From Paraburkholderia caballeronis (GTDB lineage: Bacteria; Pseudomonadota; Gammaproteobacteria; Burkholderiales; Burkholderiaceae): a stretch of DNA of 64,000 nucleotides. Position 1 is the stretch's first letter. Every line of letters begins with the position of its first letter. The stretch lies in the NCBI RefSeq assembly GCF_900104845.1, contig NZ_FNSR01000002.1:1860001-1924000 (forward strand), read 5' to 3'. A program made the translations under genes and the position numbers. The notes below the pieces were generated by a model that searched no databases, was not told the DNA's origin, and worked only from the letters and a program-made list of their open reading frames with translations. Below are positions 27,685 through 36,822 of this stretch, one piece after another.

Positions 27685-27700
27685 CCTAACAAACGTTAGG
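27685..27700. promoter_or_regulatory. Predicted TetR operator
   Basis: CCTAAC-AAAC-GTTAGG is a perfect 6-bp inverted repeat in the gap between the divergent TetR and GST genes, with a further AACC/GGTT-like flank on each side. Arm length and position fit TetR dimer binding to a shared promoter. Confidence 0.7.
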
Positions 27701-27770
27701 TAGGTTTGTGGGCGGCGTAGTTCCACGTCGCCCGGCCCGGTGCAACGACCATCGACAGAGAGGCAGGCCT

Positions 27771-28463
27771 ATGACTTCCCGCATCGCCCATTTCGACGCG
27801 ACACAACTTCCCATGATGACGATCTACGATTTCCCGCGCGGGCCGTATCCGACCCGCGTGCGCATTGCGCTGGCCGAGAAGCGGCTGGAATCGCGCGTCC
27901 AGTTCGTGATGGTCGATCTCTACAAGGGCGAACATAAGCAACCCGAATTCATCGCGCAAAAGAATTACTCGGGCACGCTGCCGGTGCTCGAACTCCATGA
28001 CGGCACGCTGATCGCCGAATGCACGGCGATCACCGAATACCTCGATACGCTAGACGGCGCGCCCACGCTGACCGGCACGACGCCGCTCGAAAAAGGTCTG
28101 ATCCACATGATGAGCAAGCGCGCGGAACTGGAACTGCTCGATGCGATCAGCGTGTATTTCCATCACGGCACGCCGGGGCTCGGACCGGACGTCGAGATTT
28201 ACCAGAACGCCGAATGGGGCTTCCGGCAGCGCGACAAGGCGGTGAGGGGCATGCATTACTTCGACGACGTGCTGAAGCGGCAGCCGTTCGTCGCCGGGGG
28301 CGCGTTCTCTATGGCCGACATCACGGTGATCGCCGGCCTGATCTTCGCGGCGATCGTGAAGCTGCCGGTGCCGGACGAATGCGACGCGCTGCGCGAGTGG
28401 TATGCGAGGATGCGCGAGCGGCCGGGCGTACAGCATCAGCCGGCGTTTGCCGCGTTGGGCTGA
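27771..28463 (+). CDS. Glutathione S-transferase family protein
   Basis: A 230-residue glutathione transferase. The thioredoxin-fold N-terminal domain shows MTIYDFPRGPYPTRVRIALAEKRLESRVQFVMVDLYKGEHKQPEFIAQKNYSGTLPVLELHDGTLIAECTAITEYLD, including the cis-Pro (LPVLEL) and the Glu-Ser-type site replaced by EC. The C-terminal helical domain ends ADITVIAGLIFAAIVKLPVPDECDALREWYARMRERP. It conjugates glutathione to electrophiles or acts as a thiol reductase. Divergence from a TetR repressor suggests it is induced by such compounds. Confidence 0.92.
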   Translation: MTSRIAHFDATQLPMMTIYDFPRGPYPTRVRIALAEKRLESRVQFVMVDLYKGEHKQPEFIAQKNYSGTLPVLELHDGTLIAECTAITEYLDTLDGAPTLTGTTPLEKGLIHMMSKRAELELLDAISVYFHHGTPGLGPDVEIYQNAEWGFRQRDKAVRGMHYFDDVLKRQPFVAGGAFSMADITVIAGLIFAAIVKLPVPDECDALREWYARMRERPGVQHQPAFAALG

Positions 28464-28488
28464 AACCGGATTCGCGCGGTGCCTGTTG

Positions 28489-31365
28489 TTACGCGCCGCT
28501 GTCGAGAGACGCGATCAGCGCCCGCGCGGCGTCGAGATCGCGGTTGTTCAGATCCGGCGCGAACCGTCGATACACCGGCACGATCAGTTCGCGGGCCGCC
28601 TGGATTTGGCCCTGGCGTTGCTTCAGCGCGGCGAGGCTCGTTGCGCAGCGCAATTCCCAAGCAACGAAGCGATGGCGGCGCGCGCGAGAGAGCGCATCGT
28701 CGAGCATCGCTTCGGCTACCGGCCCAACAGCCGATCCCGACGCCGTGAGCAGCAGTTCGGCTTGCGTGCGCAGCAACTCGGGCAGCGAGCACACGTCGCC
28801 GGTTTCGGTCGCGCGCTCGACGGCCGGACCGATCAGGTCCAGCGCCTGCGCGACCTGGCCATGCCGCGCGAGCAGGCCGGCGGTCGCGCACAGAAACGGT
28901 GTCAGCGACAGATAAAAACGCTTCGAGCCGATGCCGATCATCGCCGGATAGATCTGCTCGCTCCACGCCGACGCGGACCCGGCGAGCAGTTCGACGAACC
29001 CTCGCCACATCTGCGCACGGGCCTTCCATGTGGAGATGCCATGGCGGCGCGTTTCGACCGTCATCGCCGCGACCGCGTCCGCGAGCATCGCTTCGTCGCC
29101 GGTCAGCACCGCGAGCGTGCAGACCGCTTCGCTCAACGCATAGCACAGCGATACCGGATGATCGAGTTCGCGCGCGTCGTCCAGCGATTGCCGGGCCGCG
29201 AGCATCGCTTCGCCGGGACGTCCGATGAGCCACAGCACCAGCGCGAGCGACGCGTGCGACAGCATCCGTTCGTCGTACAGGAAGCGGATGCGCTGCGCGC
29301 GCGGAAGCTGGATGCGCGAACTGGCGGCGCGCGCGAGGTTCACGTGCGCTTCGTCGAGTCCGCCATGGAGCAGATGCGACATGCCCGCCAGCCGGTACGC
29401 GGCCAGCCGGTCGCAGGTCCATGCCGATGCGCCGGCGACGGCGTCGAACTGCCGCGACAGCGGCAGCGCGTCCGCATACTGGCCGTTCAGATAGACGCAC
29501 ATCCAGCGTCCCCAGAGGCCGAGCAGTTGATACGCCGCATTGCCGGTGCCGGTCGCGATGTCGAGCGCGGCGCTGAATGCGGCGCTCGTCTGCGGACCCA
29601 CGGTATGGCACAGCAGACACATCCCGCGCGCCGCATAGAGCTTCATTTCCCGCTCGCCGGCGGGGTCGCCTTTTGCCGCGAGCCATTCGAGCGCGCGATC
29701 GGCGCGCGCGAGGCACTCCTCCAGCAGCGCGAGCTGCATCGACAGCGGGATGCTCGCGATCGTCAGATCGACCGCGAGTTGCGGATCGCCTCGATCGGAG
29801 AACCCCCATTTGACCGCTGCGCGAAGGTCCGCGAGATGCGGCGCGTAACACGCGTTCCAGTCGATGTCGATGCGTTGTGCCGCCTGCTGTTCGGCGCGTT
29901 CGAAAACCCGCAGGAAGTGGCGCGCGTGGCGGTTCGACCATTCGTCCAGCGAGCCGCTCGCGGCCAGCCGTTCGCGCGCATACGCACGCGTCGTTTCGAG
30001 CAGCCGGTAGCGCAGCCGTTCCGGACCCGCGATCGTCGACACGAGCGACTTGTTGACCAGTTCGATCAGCGCGCCGACGACGGCGTCCGGCGCAAGGTCG
30101 TCGCAGCTCGCGACCGCCTGCGCCGACTCCATCGAGAACGGGCCGGCGAATACGCTCAACCGGTCGAGCACGGTGCGCTGCGTCGCGGGCAGCAGGCCGT
30201 AGCTCCAGTCCAGCGTGGCCCGCAACGTCTGCTGCCGCGGCAGCGCGGTTCGCGCGCCGCGCGTGAGCAACTGGAAGCGGTCGTCGAGGCGTTCCGCGAC
30301 GCCTTGCAGACCGATCGTCGGCACGCACGCGGCGGCCAGTTCGATCGCGAGCGGAATGCCGTCCAGCTGGCGGCAGATGCGCACCGCGAGTTGCAACGCG
30401 TCGCTCGACGCGCTGCACGCAAAAACGTCGGGGCCGGCGCGTTCCTCGAACAGCCGGATCGCGCCGAATTCGCGCGCGTCGGCGGCATGCTCGTCGGCGG
30501 GGACTTCAAGCGACGGCACGCGATAGACGGATTCGCCCGCGATCCGCAGCGGTTCGCGGCTCGTGGCCACGATCGTCGCGCGCGGGGCGATCTGCAACAG
30601 CCGTTCCGCGATCTGCGCGGCGCTTTCGATCAGATGCTCGCAGTTGTCGAGCAGAAGCAGCAGGTGCCGGGTGTGCAGCGTGGCCGCGAGCCGGTCGAGC
30701 GACGCGGTGCCGTCGCCGGACGGGAAACCGAGCGCGACCGCGAGCGTCGTCGGCAGGTAATCGGCCGACGACGTTGCCGCCAGTTCCGCGAGATAGACGC
30801 CGTCCGCGAACTGCGGCGCAAGCTGGCGCGCGGCCTCGATCGCGAGCCGCGTCTTGCCGACGCCCCCCGAGCCGACGAGCGTGACCAGCCGATGCCGTTG
30901 CATTGCGTCGCCGACGTCGCGCAACGCCTGGGCGCGGCCGATGAGCGGCGAGATGGCGGCCGGCAGGCGGATGCCCGCGGGCGTCGGCGCCGGCGTTGGC
31001 GCCCGTGTCGGCGCGACCGGCGCGCCGTTCGCGGCAGGCGCCGTCCCCGTGAGTTCTCCAACGAACTGATAACCGCGGCCGGTGACGGTGTGGATTGCAG
31101 AGCGATCGTCGCCGAGCGCGCGGCGCAGTATCGAGATCTGCCCTTCGAGCGTGTTCTCTTCGACGATGCGGTTCGGCCAGACCTGCGCAATGATCCGATC
31201 TTTGCTCAACACCGAGCCGCGGCTTTCGACGAGCACGAGCAGCAGGTCGAACGCGCGGTCGCCGAGGTCGATGCGGATGCCGTGGTGCAGCAGCTCGCGT
31301 CTGCGCGGCACGACGACGGTCGCGCCGAACGAGAAGCCGTCGGATTGCAGCGCTTGCGTTTCCAT
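28489..31365 (-). CDS. Winged-helix transcriptional regulator with STAND-type ATPase
   Basis: A 958-residue regulator. Residues 13-105 form an OmpR/ToxR-type winged helix (IDLGDRAFDLLLVLVESRGSVLSKDRIIAQVWPN..VTGRGYQFVGEL). A Pro/Ala-rich linker (about 108-132) leads to an NTPase with Walker A GSGGVGKT (165-172) and a Walker B-like LLLLDNCEHL. The C-terminal half is helical and alanine-rich, resembling the TPR-like sensor part of AfsR/MalT-type proteins. Such proteins activate transcription after ligand- and ATP-driven oligomerisation. It is divergent from the EgtB-EgtD gene with a 440-bp gap. No membrane segment was seen. Confidence 0.9.
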   Translation of the reverse strand: METQALQSDGFSFGATVVVPRRRELLHHGIRIDLGDRAFDLLLVLVESRGSVLSKDRIIAQVWPNRIVEENTLEGQISILRRALGDDRSAIHTVTGRGYQFVGELTGTAPAANGAPVAPTRAPTPAPTPAGIRLPAAISPLIGRAQALRDVGDAMQRHRLVTLVGSGGVGKTRLAIEAARQLAPQFADGVYLAELAATSSADYLPTTLAVALGFPSGDGTASLDRLAATLHTRHLLLLLDNCEHLIESAAQIAERLLQIAPRATIVATSREPLRIAGESVYRVPSLEVPADEHAADAREFGAIRLFEERAGPDVFACSASSDALQLAVRICRQLDGIPLAIELAAACVPTIGLQGVAERLDDRFQLLTRGARTALPRQQTLRATLDWSYGLLPATQRTVLDRLSVFAGPFSMESAQAVASCDDLAPDAVVGALIELVNKSLVSTIAGPERLRYRLLETTRAYARERLAASGSLDEWSNRHARHFLRVFERAEQQAAQRIDIDWNACYAPHLADLRAAVKWGFSDRGDPQLAVDLTIASIPLSMQLALLEECLARADRALEWLAAKGDPAGEREMKLYAARGMCLLCHTVGPQTSAAFSAALDIATGTGNAAYQLLGLWGRWMCVYLNGQYADALPLSRQFDAVAGASAWTCDRLAAYRLAGMSHLLHGGLDEAHVNLARAASSRIQLPRAQRIRFLYDERMLSHASLALVLWLIGRPGEAMLAARQSLDDARELDHPVSLCYALSEAVCTLAVLTGDEAMLADAVAAMTVETRRHGISTWKARAQMWRGFVELLAGSASAWSEQIYPAMIGIGSKRFYLSLTPFLCATAGLLARHGQVAQALDLIGPAVERATETGDVCSLPELLRTQAELLLTASGSAVGPVAEAMLDDALSRARRHRFVAWELRCATSLAALKQRQGQIQAARELIVPVYRRFAPDLNNRDLDAARALIASLDSGA

Positions 31366-31804
31366 CGCAGACCCGCTGTGCAGTTATAGGGTGGCCGGTT
31401 CACACTGGTTTTGAAGTATCGCATAACCGCTGGCCGCGAACGGGGCGATGGCGTTACAGCTAGCGCGCTTTCGATCGTTTTTTCTGCACGCGTGCAAGCC
31501 CGTTTCCAGGATCGCGTCGCACGCCCACAGCATCCCGCAGACCGCATCAGCTTATATCAGGCATCCCAAAGGACAGGGCTTCGGCGCGGCGATACATTCA
31601 ATTTCAATTCGTCAGCCCCGGTCCTGCGGTTCGCCGGCGTTGTCGTTAGCCCCGTCGCGTCGCCATCCAGCTCATTCATCCCGATCTGGAATGACGGATA
31701 TTCCCGATTCGAGCCTTCTTTGTCATCAAGTCAGTGGATAAATTCCTGCGGACCGGCGCGCGACCCTGCGGCCGGCCATCAACCGATCGCACGTGGGAAC
31801 CCGT
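31366..31804. other. Divergent intergenic region, regulator / egtB-egtD
   Basis: No credible gene was found in this 439-bp stretch. It is less GC-rich in parts (for example TTTTTTCTGC near 31480 and CAGCTTATATCAGG near 31552) and should hold the promoters of both flanking genes. No palindrome strong enough to name as an operator was seen. Confidence 0.4.
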
Positions 31805-34270
31805 ATGAGCCTGAATCACTCCGCCGAAGACACAAGCCGCTATCCGCGGGTTTCCGCAAGCACGAACGATCGGAAATCTTCCGCCGTTGAAAATCTGCAC
31901 GAACGTTTCAGCCGCGTGCGTCTTTATACGGCGAGCCTTGCGGCCCCGCTCGCGGCCGAGGACCGGGTGGTGCAGTCGATGGCCGATGCGAGCCCCGCGA
32001 ACTGGCATCTCGCGCATACGACGTGGTTTTTCGAAACGTTCGTGCTGAGCGGGCATCTGCCCGGTTATCGCGTATTCGATGCGGGTTTCGCGTATCTGTT
32101 CAACTCCTATTACGAAGTGCTCGGTCCGAGGCAGCCACGCCGCCAGCGCGGCCTGCTGACCCGGCCGACCGGCGCGCAGATCGACGCGTACCGGCGCTAC
32201 GTCGATGCACAGATGGCGCAGATGTTCGACGCCGCGCTGCCCGACGCGCTGGTTGCGCTGATCGAACTCGGTATCGCGCACGAGGAGCAGCACCAGGAAC
32301 TGCTGCTGATGGACGTGCTGCATCTGTTCGCCCAGTCGCCGCTCAAGCCGGCCTATCGATCGGACTGGCCGGCCGATCGCGGCGGACGGCCCGCGCGATT
32401 CCGGTTCCATGCGGGCGGTCTGCTCGACATCGGCGACGATGGAACGGCTTTCGCGTTCGACAACGAACGTCCGCGTCACCGAACCTGGATCGAGCCGTTC
32501 GAGATCGGCGACCGTCTCGTCACCCACCGCGAGTGGCTACAGTTCATCGACGACGGCGGTTATCGGCGCGCGGGGCTCTGGCTGTCCGACGGCTGGGCGC
32601 TCGTGCAGGCCGAGGGCTGGAGCGCGCCGCTCTACTGGGAGCGCGCGGCGAACGGTGTGGACTGGAGCGTGATGACGCTCGCCGGGCTGCGCCCGCTGGA
32701 CCCCGATGCGCCGGTCACGCACGTCAGCTATTACGAGGCGGCGGCGTTCGCGAACTGGGCGGGCGCGCGCCTGCCGACCGAGGCGGAATGGGAGACGGCG
32801 GCGAACGCCGGCCTGCTGGAGCAGGCCGACGGCGTCGCCTGGCAATGGACCCAAAGCGCGTATGGCGCGTATCCGGGTTTTCGCGCGACGGACGACGCAG
32901 TCGGCGAGTACAACGGCAAGTTCATGGTCGGGCAGATGGTGCTGCGCGGCAGCGCGAGCGTGACGTCGCCGGAGCATGCGCGGTGCAGCTACCGCAACTT
33001 CTTCCGGCCGGAGCAACGCTGGATGTTCGCGGGGCTGCGGCTTGTTCGGGACGCGGCTCGCGATGCGTCCCGCGATGCCGGCTCGCGGCGCTCACCCGGC
33101 GACGACAACGACCGGGGCCGCTTCGAAGCGGATATCGTCGCGGGCCTGTCGATGCCGCAGAAGGCGACGCCGCCGAAATACTTCTACGACGAGCGCGGCT
33201 CGGCGTTGTTCGAGGAAATCTGCGCGACGCCCGAATACTATGTGACGCGCACGGAGACGGCGCTGCTGCGCAGCCGCGCGCCGCAGATCGCGGCGACGAT
33301 CGAAAGCGGCGCGGTGCTGGTCGAATTCGGCAGCGGGGCCAGCGAGAAGACCCGGCTGATTCTCGACGCGGCGCCGCAGGTCGGCGCATATGTGCCGATC
33401 GACATCAGCCCGGACGCGTTGCAGCAGGCGGCCGCGCGCATCGCGCGCGATTATCCGTCGCTGCGGGTGTTGCCGGTGACGGTGGACTTCACGCGCGCCG
33501 TCGCGCTTCCTTCGCCGGTCGGCCATGCGCCGCGCGTGGGTTTCTTTCCGGGCTCGACGATCGGCAACTTCACGCCGCCCGAAGCCGTCCAGCTTCTGCG
33601 CACGGTGCGCAGTCTGCTGGGACCCGGCGGCAGCCTGATCATCGGAGTGGACATGGTGAAGGATCCGGCAACGCTCGTCACCGCGTACGACGATGCGGCC
33701 GGCGTCACCGCACGCTTCAACAAGAACCTGCTGGCGCGGATCAACCGCGAATTGAGCGGCGATTTCGACCTGGACGCGTTCGATCACCGCGCGATCTGGA
33801 ACGCGCCGTTGCAGCGGATCGAGATGCATCTCGTCAGCCGGATCGACCAGCTCGTTCACGTTGCCGGCCGCGGTTTCGCGTTCAAGGCCGGCGAGCGGCT
33901 CCATACCGAAAGCTCGCACAAGTTCACCGTCGAATCGTTCGGATTGCTGGCCGGCTCGGCGGGTGGGCGATCGACCAGCATTGGCTCAGTCCCGAGCCGC
34001 ACGTTGCGGTGTTCCGGCTCGTTGCGCCGGATTGATCGCGGGAATCCGGAAATGGCGAGACTCGTCGCAGTGGGCAGCAGGTCGCAACTGGCCGCAGCAG
34101 GCTGGGTGCCGGGACGCGAATGCAGCCGCGTAGTACGCTGCATTCACGCCGAAGCTGGCCGGTGCGCAAACGCTCGCGCATCGGGTCGCGCTTGCGCCAT
34201 TCATGCGCGCGGCGTTCCGGAGCGGCACGACTCCGGTTTTCCGGCCTGCGACGCGGGACGGAACGCTTGA
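31805..34270 (+). CDS. egtB-egtD: EgtB-EgtD fusion for ergothioneine synthesis, with a C-terminal frameshift
   Basis: One frame joins an EgtB sulfoxide synthase and an EgtD histidine trimethyltransferase. EgtB (residues about 30-415) has a DinB-like domain whose iron ligands are H71 (WHLAHTTWFFE), H159 and H163 (IAHEEQHQELLLMD), then an FGE-like domain (FRFHAGG..LPTEAEWE). A linker of about 35 residues follows. EgtD (about 455-720) shows KYFYDERGSALFEEICATPEYYVTRTE and FFPGSTIGNFTP. At codon 720 (33962) one base is missing. The expected ending WAIDQHWLSPEPHVAVFRL lies in the next frame and stops at 34035, whereas the actual frame runs to 34270 with unrelated residues. A GTG at 31793 is an alternative start. 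Confidence 0.85.
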   Translation: MSLNHSAEDTSRYPRVSASTNDRKSSAVENLHERFSRVRLYTASLAAPLAAEDRVVQSMADASPANWHLAHTTWFFETFVLSGHLPGYRVFDAGFAYLFNSYYEVLGPRQPRRQRGLLTRPTGAQIDAYRRYVDAQMAQMFDAALPDALVALIELGIAHEEQHQELLLMDVLHLFAQSPLKPAYRSDWPADRGGRPARFRFHAGGLLDIGDDGTAFAFDNERPRHRTWIEPFEIGDRLVTHREWLQFIDDGGYRRAGLWLSDGWALVQAEGWSAPLYWERAANGVDWSVMTLAGLRPLDPDAPVTHVSYYEAAAFANWAGARLPTEAEWETAANAGLLEQADGVAWQWTQSAYGAYPGFRATDDAVGEYNGKFMVGQMVLRGSASVTSPEHARCSYRNFFRPEQRWMFAGLRLVRDAARDASRDAGSRRSPGDDNDRGRFEADIVAGLSMPQKATPPKYFYDERGSALFEEICATPEYYVTRTETALLRSRAPQIAATIESGAVLVEFGSGASEKTRLILDAAPQVGAYVPIDISPDALQQAAARIARDYPSLRVLPVTVDFTRAVALPSPVGHAPRVGFFPGSTIGNFTPPEAVQLLRTVRSLLGPGGSLIIGVDMVKDPATLVTAYDDAAGVTARFNKNLLARINRELSGDFDLDAFDHRAIWNAPLQRIEMHLVSRIDQLVHVAGRGFAFKAGERLHTESSHKFTVESFGLLAGSAGGRSTSIGSVPSRTLRCSGSLRRIDRGNPEMARLVAVGSRSQLAAAGWVPGRECSRVVRCIHAEAGRCANARASGRACAIHARGVPERHDSGFPACDAGRNA

Positions 34271-34308
34271 GTCGTTCTCGTTCATTTCACCACGTTCAGG
34301 AGATTCGC

Positions 34309-35298
34309 ATGTCACGCATCATCCAGTTCTCGAAAGCCGGCGGTCCGGAAGTGCTCGAATTCGTCGATACGCCGGTCCGCGCGCCCGCGCCCAGCGAAGT
34401 CCGCATCGAGGTGAAGGCGATCGGCATCAATCGCGCCGAATCGATGTGGCGGAACGATCTCTATATCGAGCCGGTGCAGTTTCCGGCGGGCCTCGGCTAT
34501 GAGGCGGCCGGCATCGTCGATGCGGTCGGCCAGGACGTGACCGGCATCGCCGTCGGAGACGCGGTCAGCGTGATCCCGTCGTTCTCGATGAATCAATACT
34601 TCACGTATGGCGAGGTCGTCACGCTGCCGGCTTACGCGGTCGTGAAGCATCCGCCATCGCTTTCGTTCACCGAGGCGGCGTCGGTCTGGATGATGTTCAT
34701 GACGCCCTACGGCGCGCTGATCGAGGACGCCCGGGTGGGCAAAGGCGACTTCGTGATCATCCCGGCGGCGTCCAGCAGCGTCGGGCTCGCGGCCATCCAG
34801 ATCGCCAATCTCGCCGGCGCGACTTCGATCGCGTTGACGCGCACGTCGGCCAAGCGCGCGCCGCTGCTCGAAGCGGGTGCGGCCCACGTGATCGCGACCG
34901 GGGAAGAGGACATGGTGGCCGAGGTCATGCGCATCACGGACGGCAAGGGCGCGCGCGTCGTGTTCGATCCGGTCGGCGGCCCGACCTTCACGAAGCTGAT
35001 CGCGGCGCTGTCGTTCCAGGGCACGGTGTACCTGTACGGCGCGCTCGACGAAGATCCGACGCCGCTGCCGGTGCTGCCGATGATCGCCCGCATGCTGACC
35101 ATCAAGGGGCACAACATCTGGCTGACGAGCGGCGACGAAACGCGCCGCAAGGCGGCAGTCGAATTCATCGTGAGCGGGCTCGCGAGCGGCGCGCTGAAGC
35201 CGGTCATCGACCGCGTGTTCAAGTTCGACGAGATGGCCGACGTGCACCGTTATCTGGAGCAGAACAGCCAGTTCGGCAAGATCGTCGTGACGGTCTAG
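34309..35298 (+). CDS. Zinc-independent quinone oxidoreductase-like MDR protein
   Basis: A 329-residue medium-chain dehydrogenase/reductase. Features are GGPEVLEFVDTPVRAPAPSEVRIEVKAIGINRAESMWR, GLGYEAAGIVDAVG and the Rossmann motif region FVIIPAASSSVGLAAIQIANLAGA. The catalytic and structural zinc cysteines of alcohol dehydrogenases are absent, so it resembles NADPH:quinone reductases and alkenal reductases. Start ATG 34309 follows a TTCAGGAG ribosome site. It opens a cluster of reductases (two OYE proteins, peroxiredoxin-like, SDR) that looks designed for electrophile or quinone detoxification. Confidence 0.92.
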   Translation: MSRIIQFSKAGGPEVLEFVDTPVRAPAPSEVRIEVKAIGINRAESMWRNDLYIEPVQFPAGLGYEAAGIVDAVGQDVTGIAVGDAVSVIPSFSMNQYFTYGEVVTLPAYAVVKHPPSLSFTEAASVWMMFMTPYGALIEDARVGKGDFVIIPAASSSVGLAAIQIANLAGATSIALTRTSAKRAPLLEAGAAHVIATGEEDMVAEVMRITDGKGARVVFDPVGGPTFTKLIAALSFQGTVYLYGALDEDPTPLPVLPMIARMLTIKGHNIWLTSGDETRRKAAVEFIVSGLASGALKPVIDRVFKFDEMADVHRYLEQNSQFGKIVVTV

Positions 35299-35535
35299 AC
35301 GCCGCCGCTGCGGTATTCGGCAACGGAGTGGACGGGCCGCCCGCGCAGGCGGCCACGGGGGGGCGAATCGAAGTCGGCGGACGGTGTCCCGCGCGCCGAT
35401 TCATCCGGATCCGGAATGAACGCTATCCCCGCGAACGGCTATCCGAAGCCGGCGCGAGCTTCTACATTCGATCCCAACGCATCGCGTGAGCGCCGGAACC
35501 CTCCGCCGCCCGATCCATTCTCGAAGGACAACCTC

Positions 35536-36684
35536 ATGGCCACGCTGTTCAACTCCATCAAGGTCGGCGCATACGACCTCGACCATCGCGTCGTGCTCGC
35601 GCCGATGACCCGCCTGCGCACGCTCCAGCCGAACGACATTCCTAGCCCGATGATGGCCGACTTCTACGGTCAGCGCGCGTCGGAAGGCGGTCTGGTGATC
35701 GTCGAGGCGGCGAGCATCTCGGCTCACGCGCGCTCGTACCTCGGCGCGGCGAGTTTCTATCACGACGGCCAGCACGCGGGCTGGCAGGCGATCACCGATG
35801 CCGTACACGCGAAGGGCGGCCGCGTGTTCCTGCAACTGATCCACGGCGGCCGGCAGAGTCACGTCGAGGTGACGGGCGGCGCCGATCCGGTCGCGCCGTC
35901 GGTCGTGCCGTTCGACGGCGTCGCGCTCACGAAGGACGGTTTCGTGCCGGTGTCGCCGCATCGCGCGCTCGGCATCGAGGAGATTCCGGGCATCGTCGAG
36001 GACTTTCGCGCCGCGGCGGCGCGCGCTAAAAAGGCCGGTTTCGACGGCGTCGAACTGCATGCCGCGAACGGCTATCTCGTCGACCAGTTCATCCAGGACG
36101 GCACGAACCGGCGCACGGACGCATACGGCGGCCCGATCGAAAACCGCGCGCGGTTCCTGCGCGAAGCGGTCGAGGCGCTAATCTCGGTGTTCGGCGCGGA
36201 TCGCGTGGGCGTGCGCATTTCGCCGTCGGGCGAATGGGGCAGCATTTCGGACAGCGATCCGGAAGCGACGTTCAGCCATGTCGCGAAGGTGCTGAACGAC
36301 TACGGCATCGCGTATCTGCACGTGATCGAACCTCGCGTGAAAGGCGACGACACGCTGCACGCCGGACACCCGGCCGTGGCCGCCGCGTATCTGCGCCCGC
36401 ATTTCACGCGGCCGATCATCGCGGCGGGCGGTTTCGATCGAGACAGCGCGATGGCGATCGTCGAAGCAGGCCACGCGGATCTCGTCGCGTTCGGGCGTCA
36501 CTTCTCGTCGAATCCGGATCTGCCGTATCGCCTGCAACACGACCTGCCGTTGACGCCATATGTGCGCGCCGCGTTCTGGGGCGGCACCGAGCAGCACTAC
36601 TCGGACTTTCCCGCTTACGACGCGTCGCCTGCGTCAGCGCCGGCGGGAGCCGATGCCGCGCTGGACGAAACCGAGTCCGCCTGA
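35536..36684 (+). CDS. Old Yellow Enzyme family alkene reductase (first copy)
   Basis: A 382-residue FMN-dependent ene-reductase. Diagnostic parts are the N-terminal VVLAPMTRLRT, the loop LIHGGRQSHVEV, the substrate-binding H-x-x-N pair in GVELHAANGYLVDQFIQDGTNRRTDAYGG, and the FMN phosphate site IAAGGFDRDSAMAIVEAGHADLVAFGRHFSSNPDLP. It reduces activated C=C bonds, nitro groups or maleimides using NAD(P)H. ATG 35536 follows GAAGGA. A second copy lies at 38716, on the other side of a LysR gene and a peroxiredoxin-like gene. Confidence 0.94.
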   Translation: MATLFNSIKVGAYDLDHRVVLAPMTRLRTLQPNDIPSPMMADFYGQRASEGGLVIVEAASISAHARSYLGAASFYHDGQHAGWQAITDAVHAKGGRVFLQLIHGGRQSHVEVTGGADPVAPSVVPFDGVALTKDGFVPVSPHRALGIEEIPGIVEDFRAAAARAKKAGFDGVELHAANGYLVDQFIQDGTNRRTDAYGGPIENRARFLREAVEALISVFGADRVGVRISPSGEWGSISDSDPEATFSHVAKVLNDYGIAYLHVIEPRVKGDDTLHAGHPAVAAAYLRPHFTRPIIAAGGFDRDSAMAIVEAGHADLVAFGRHFSSNPDLPYRLQHDLPLTPYVRAAFWGGTEQHYSDFPAYDASPASAPAGADAALDETESA

Positions 36685-36822
36685 CCGGCGCCGATCGTGA
36701 CGGGGACCATCATGCGCAACCGCTTCGGGAACACGGGTTTGCAGATGAGGCGAAGGATGGCTCCGGGCGACGACGACGTGCCGGGCGGTGCAGCCATGCG
36801 CGGTGCCGCCCGGCACCCGCCG

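Noticed and set aside
28402..31389. A 995-codon plus-strand frame opposite the winged-helix/ATPase regulator
   Set aside because: The minus strand encodes a protein with complete winged-helix and Walker motifs; the plus frame has no recognisable domain.
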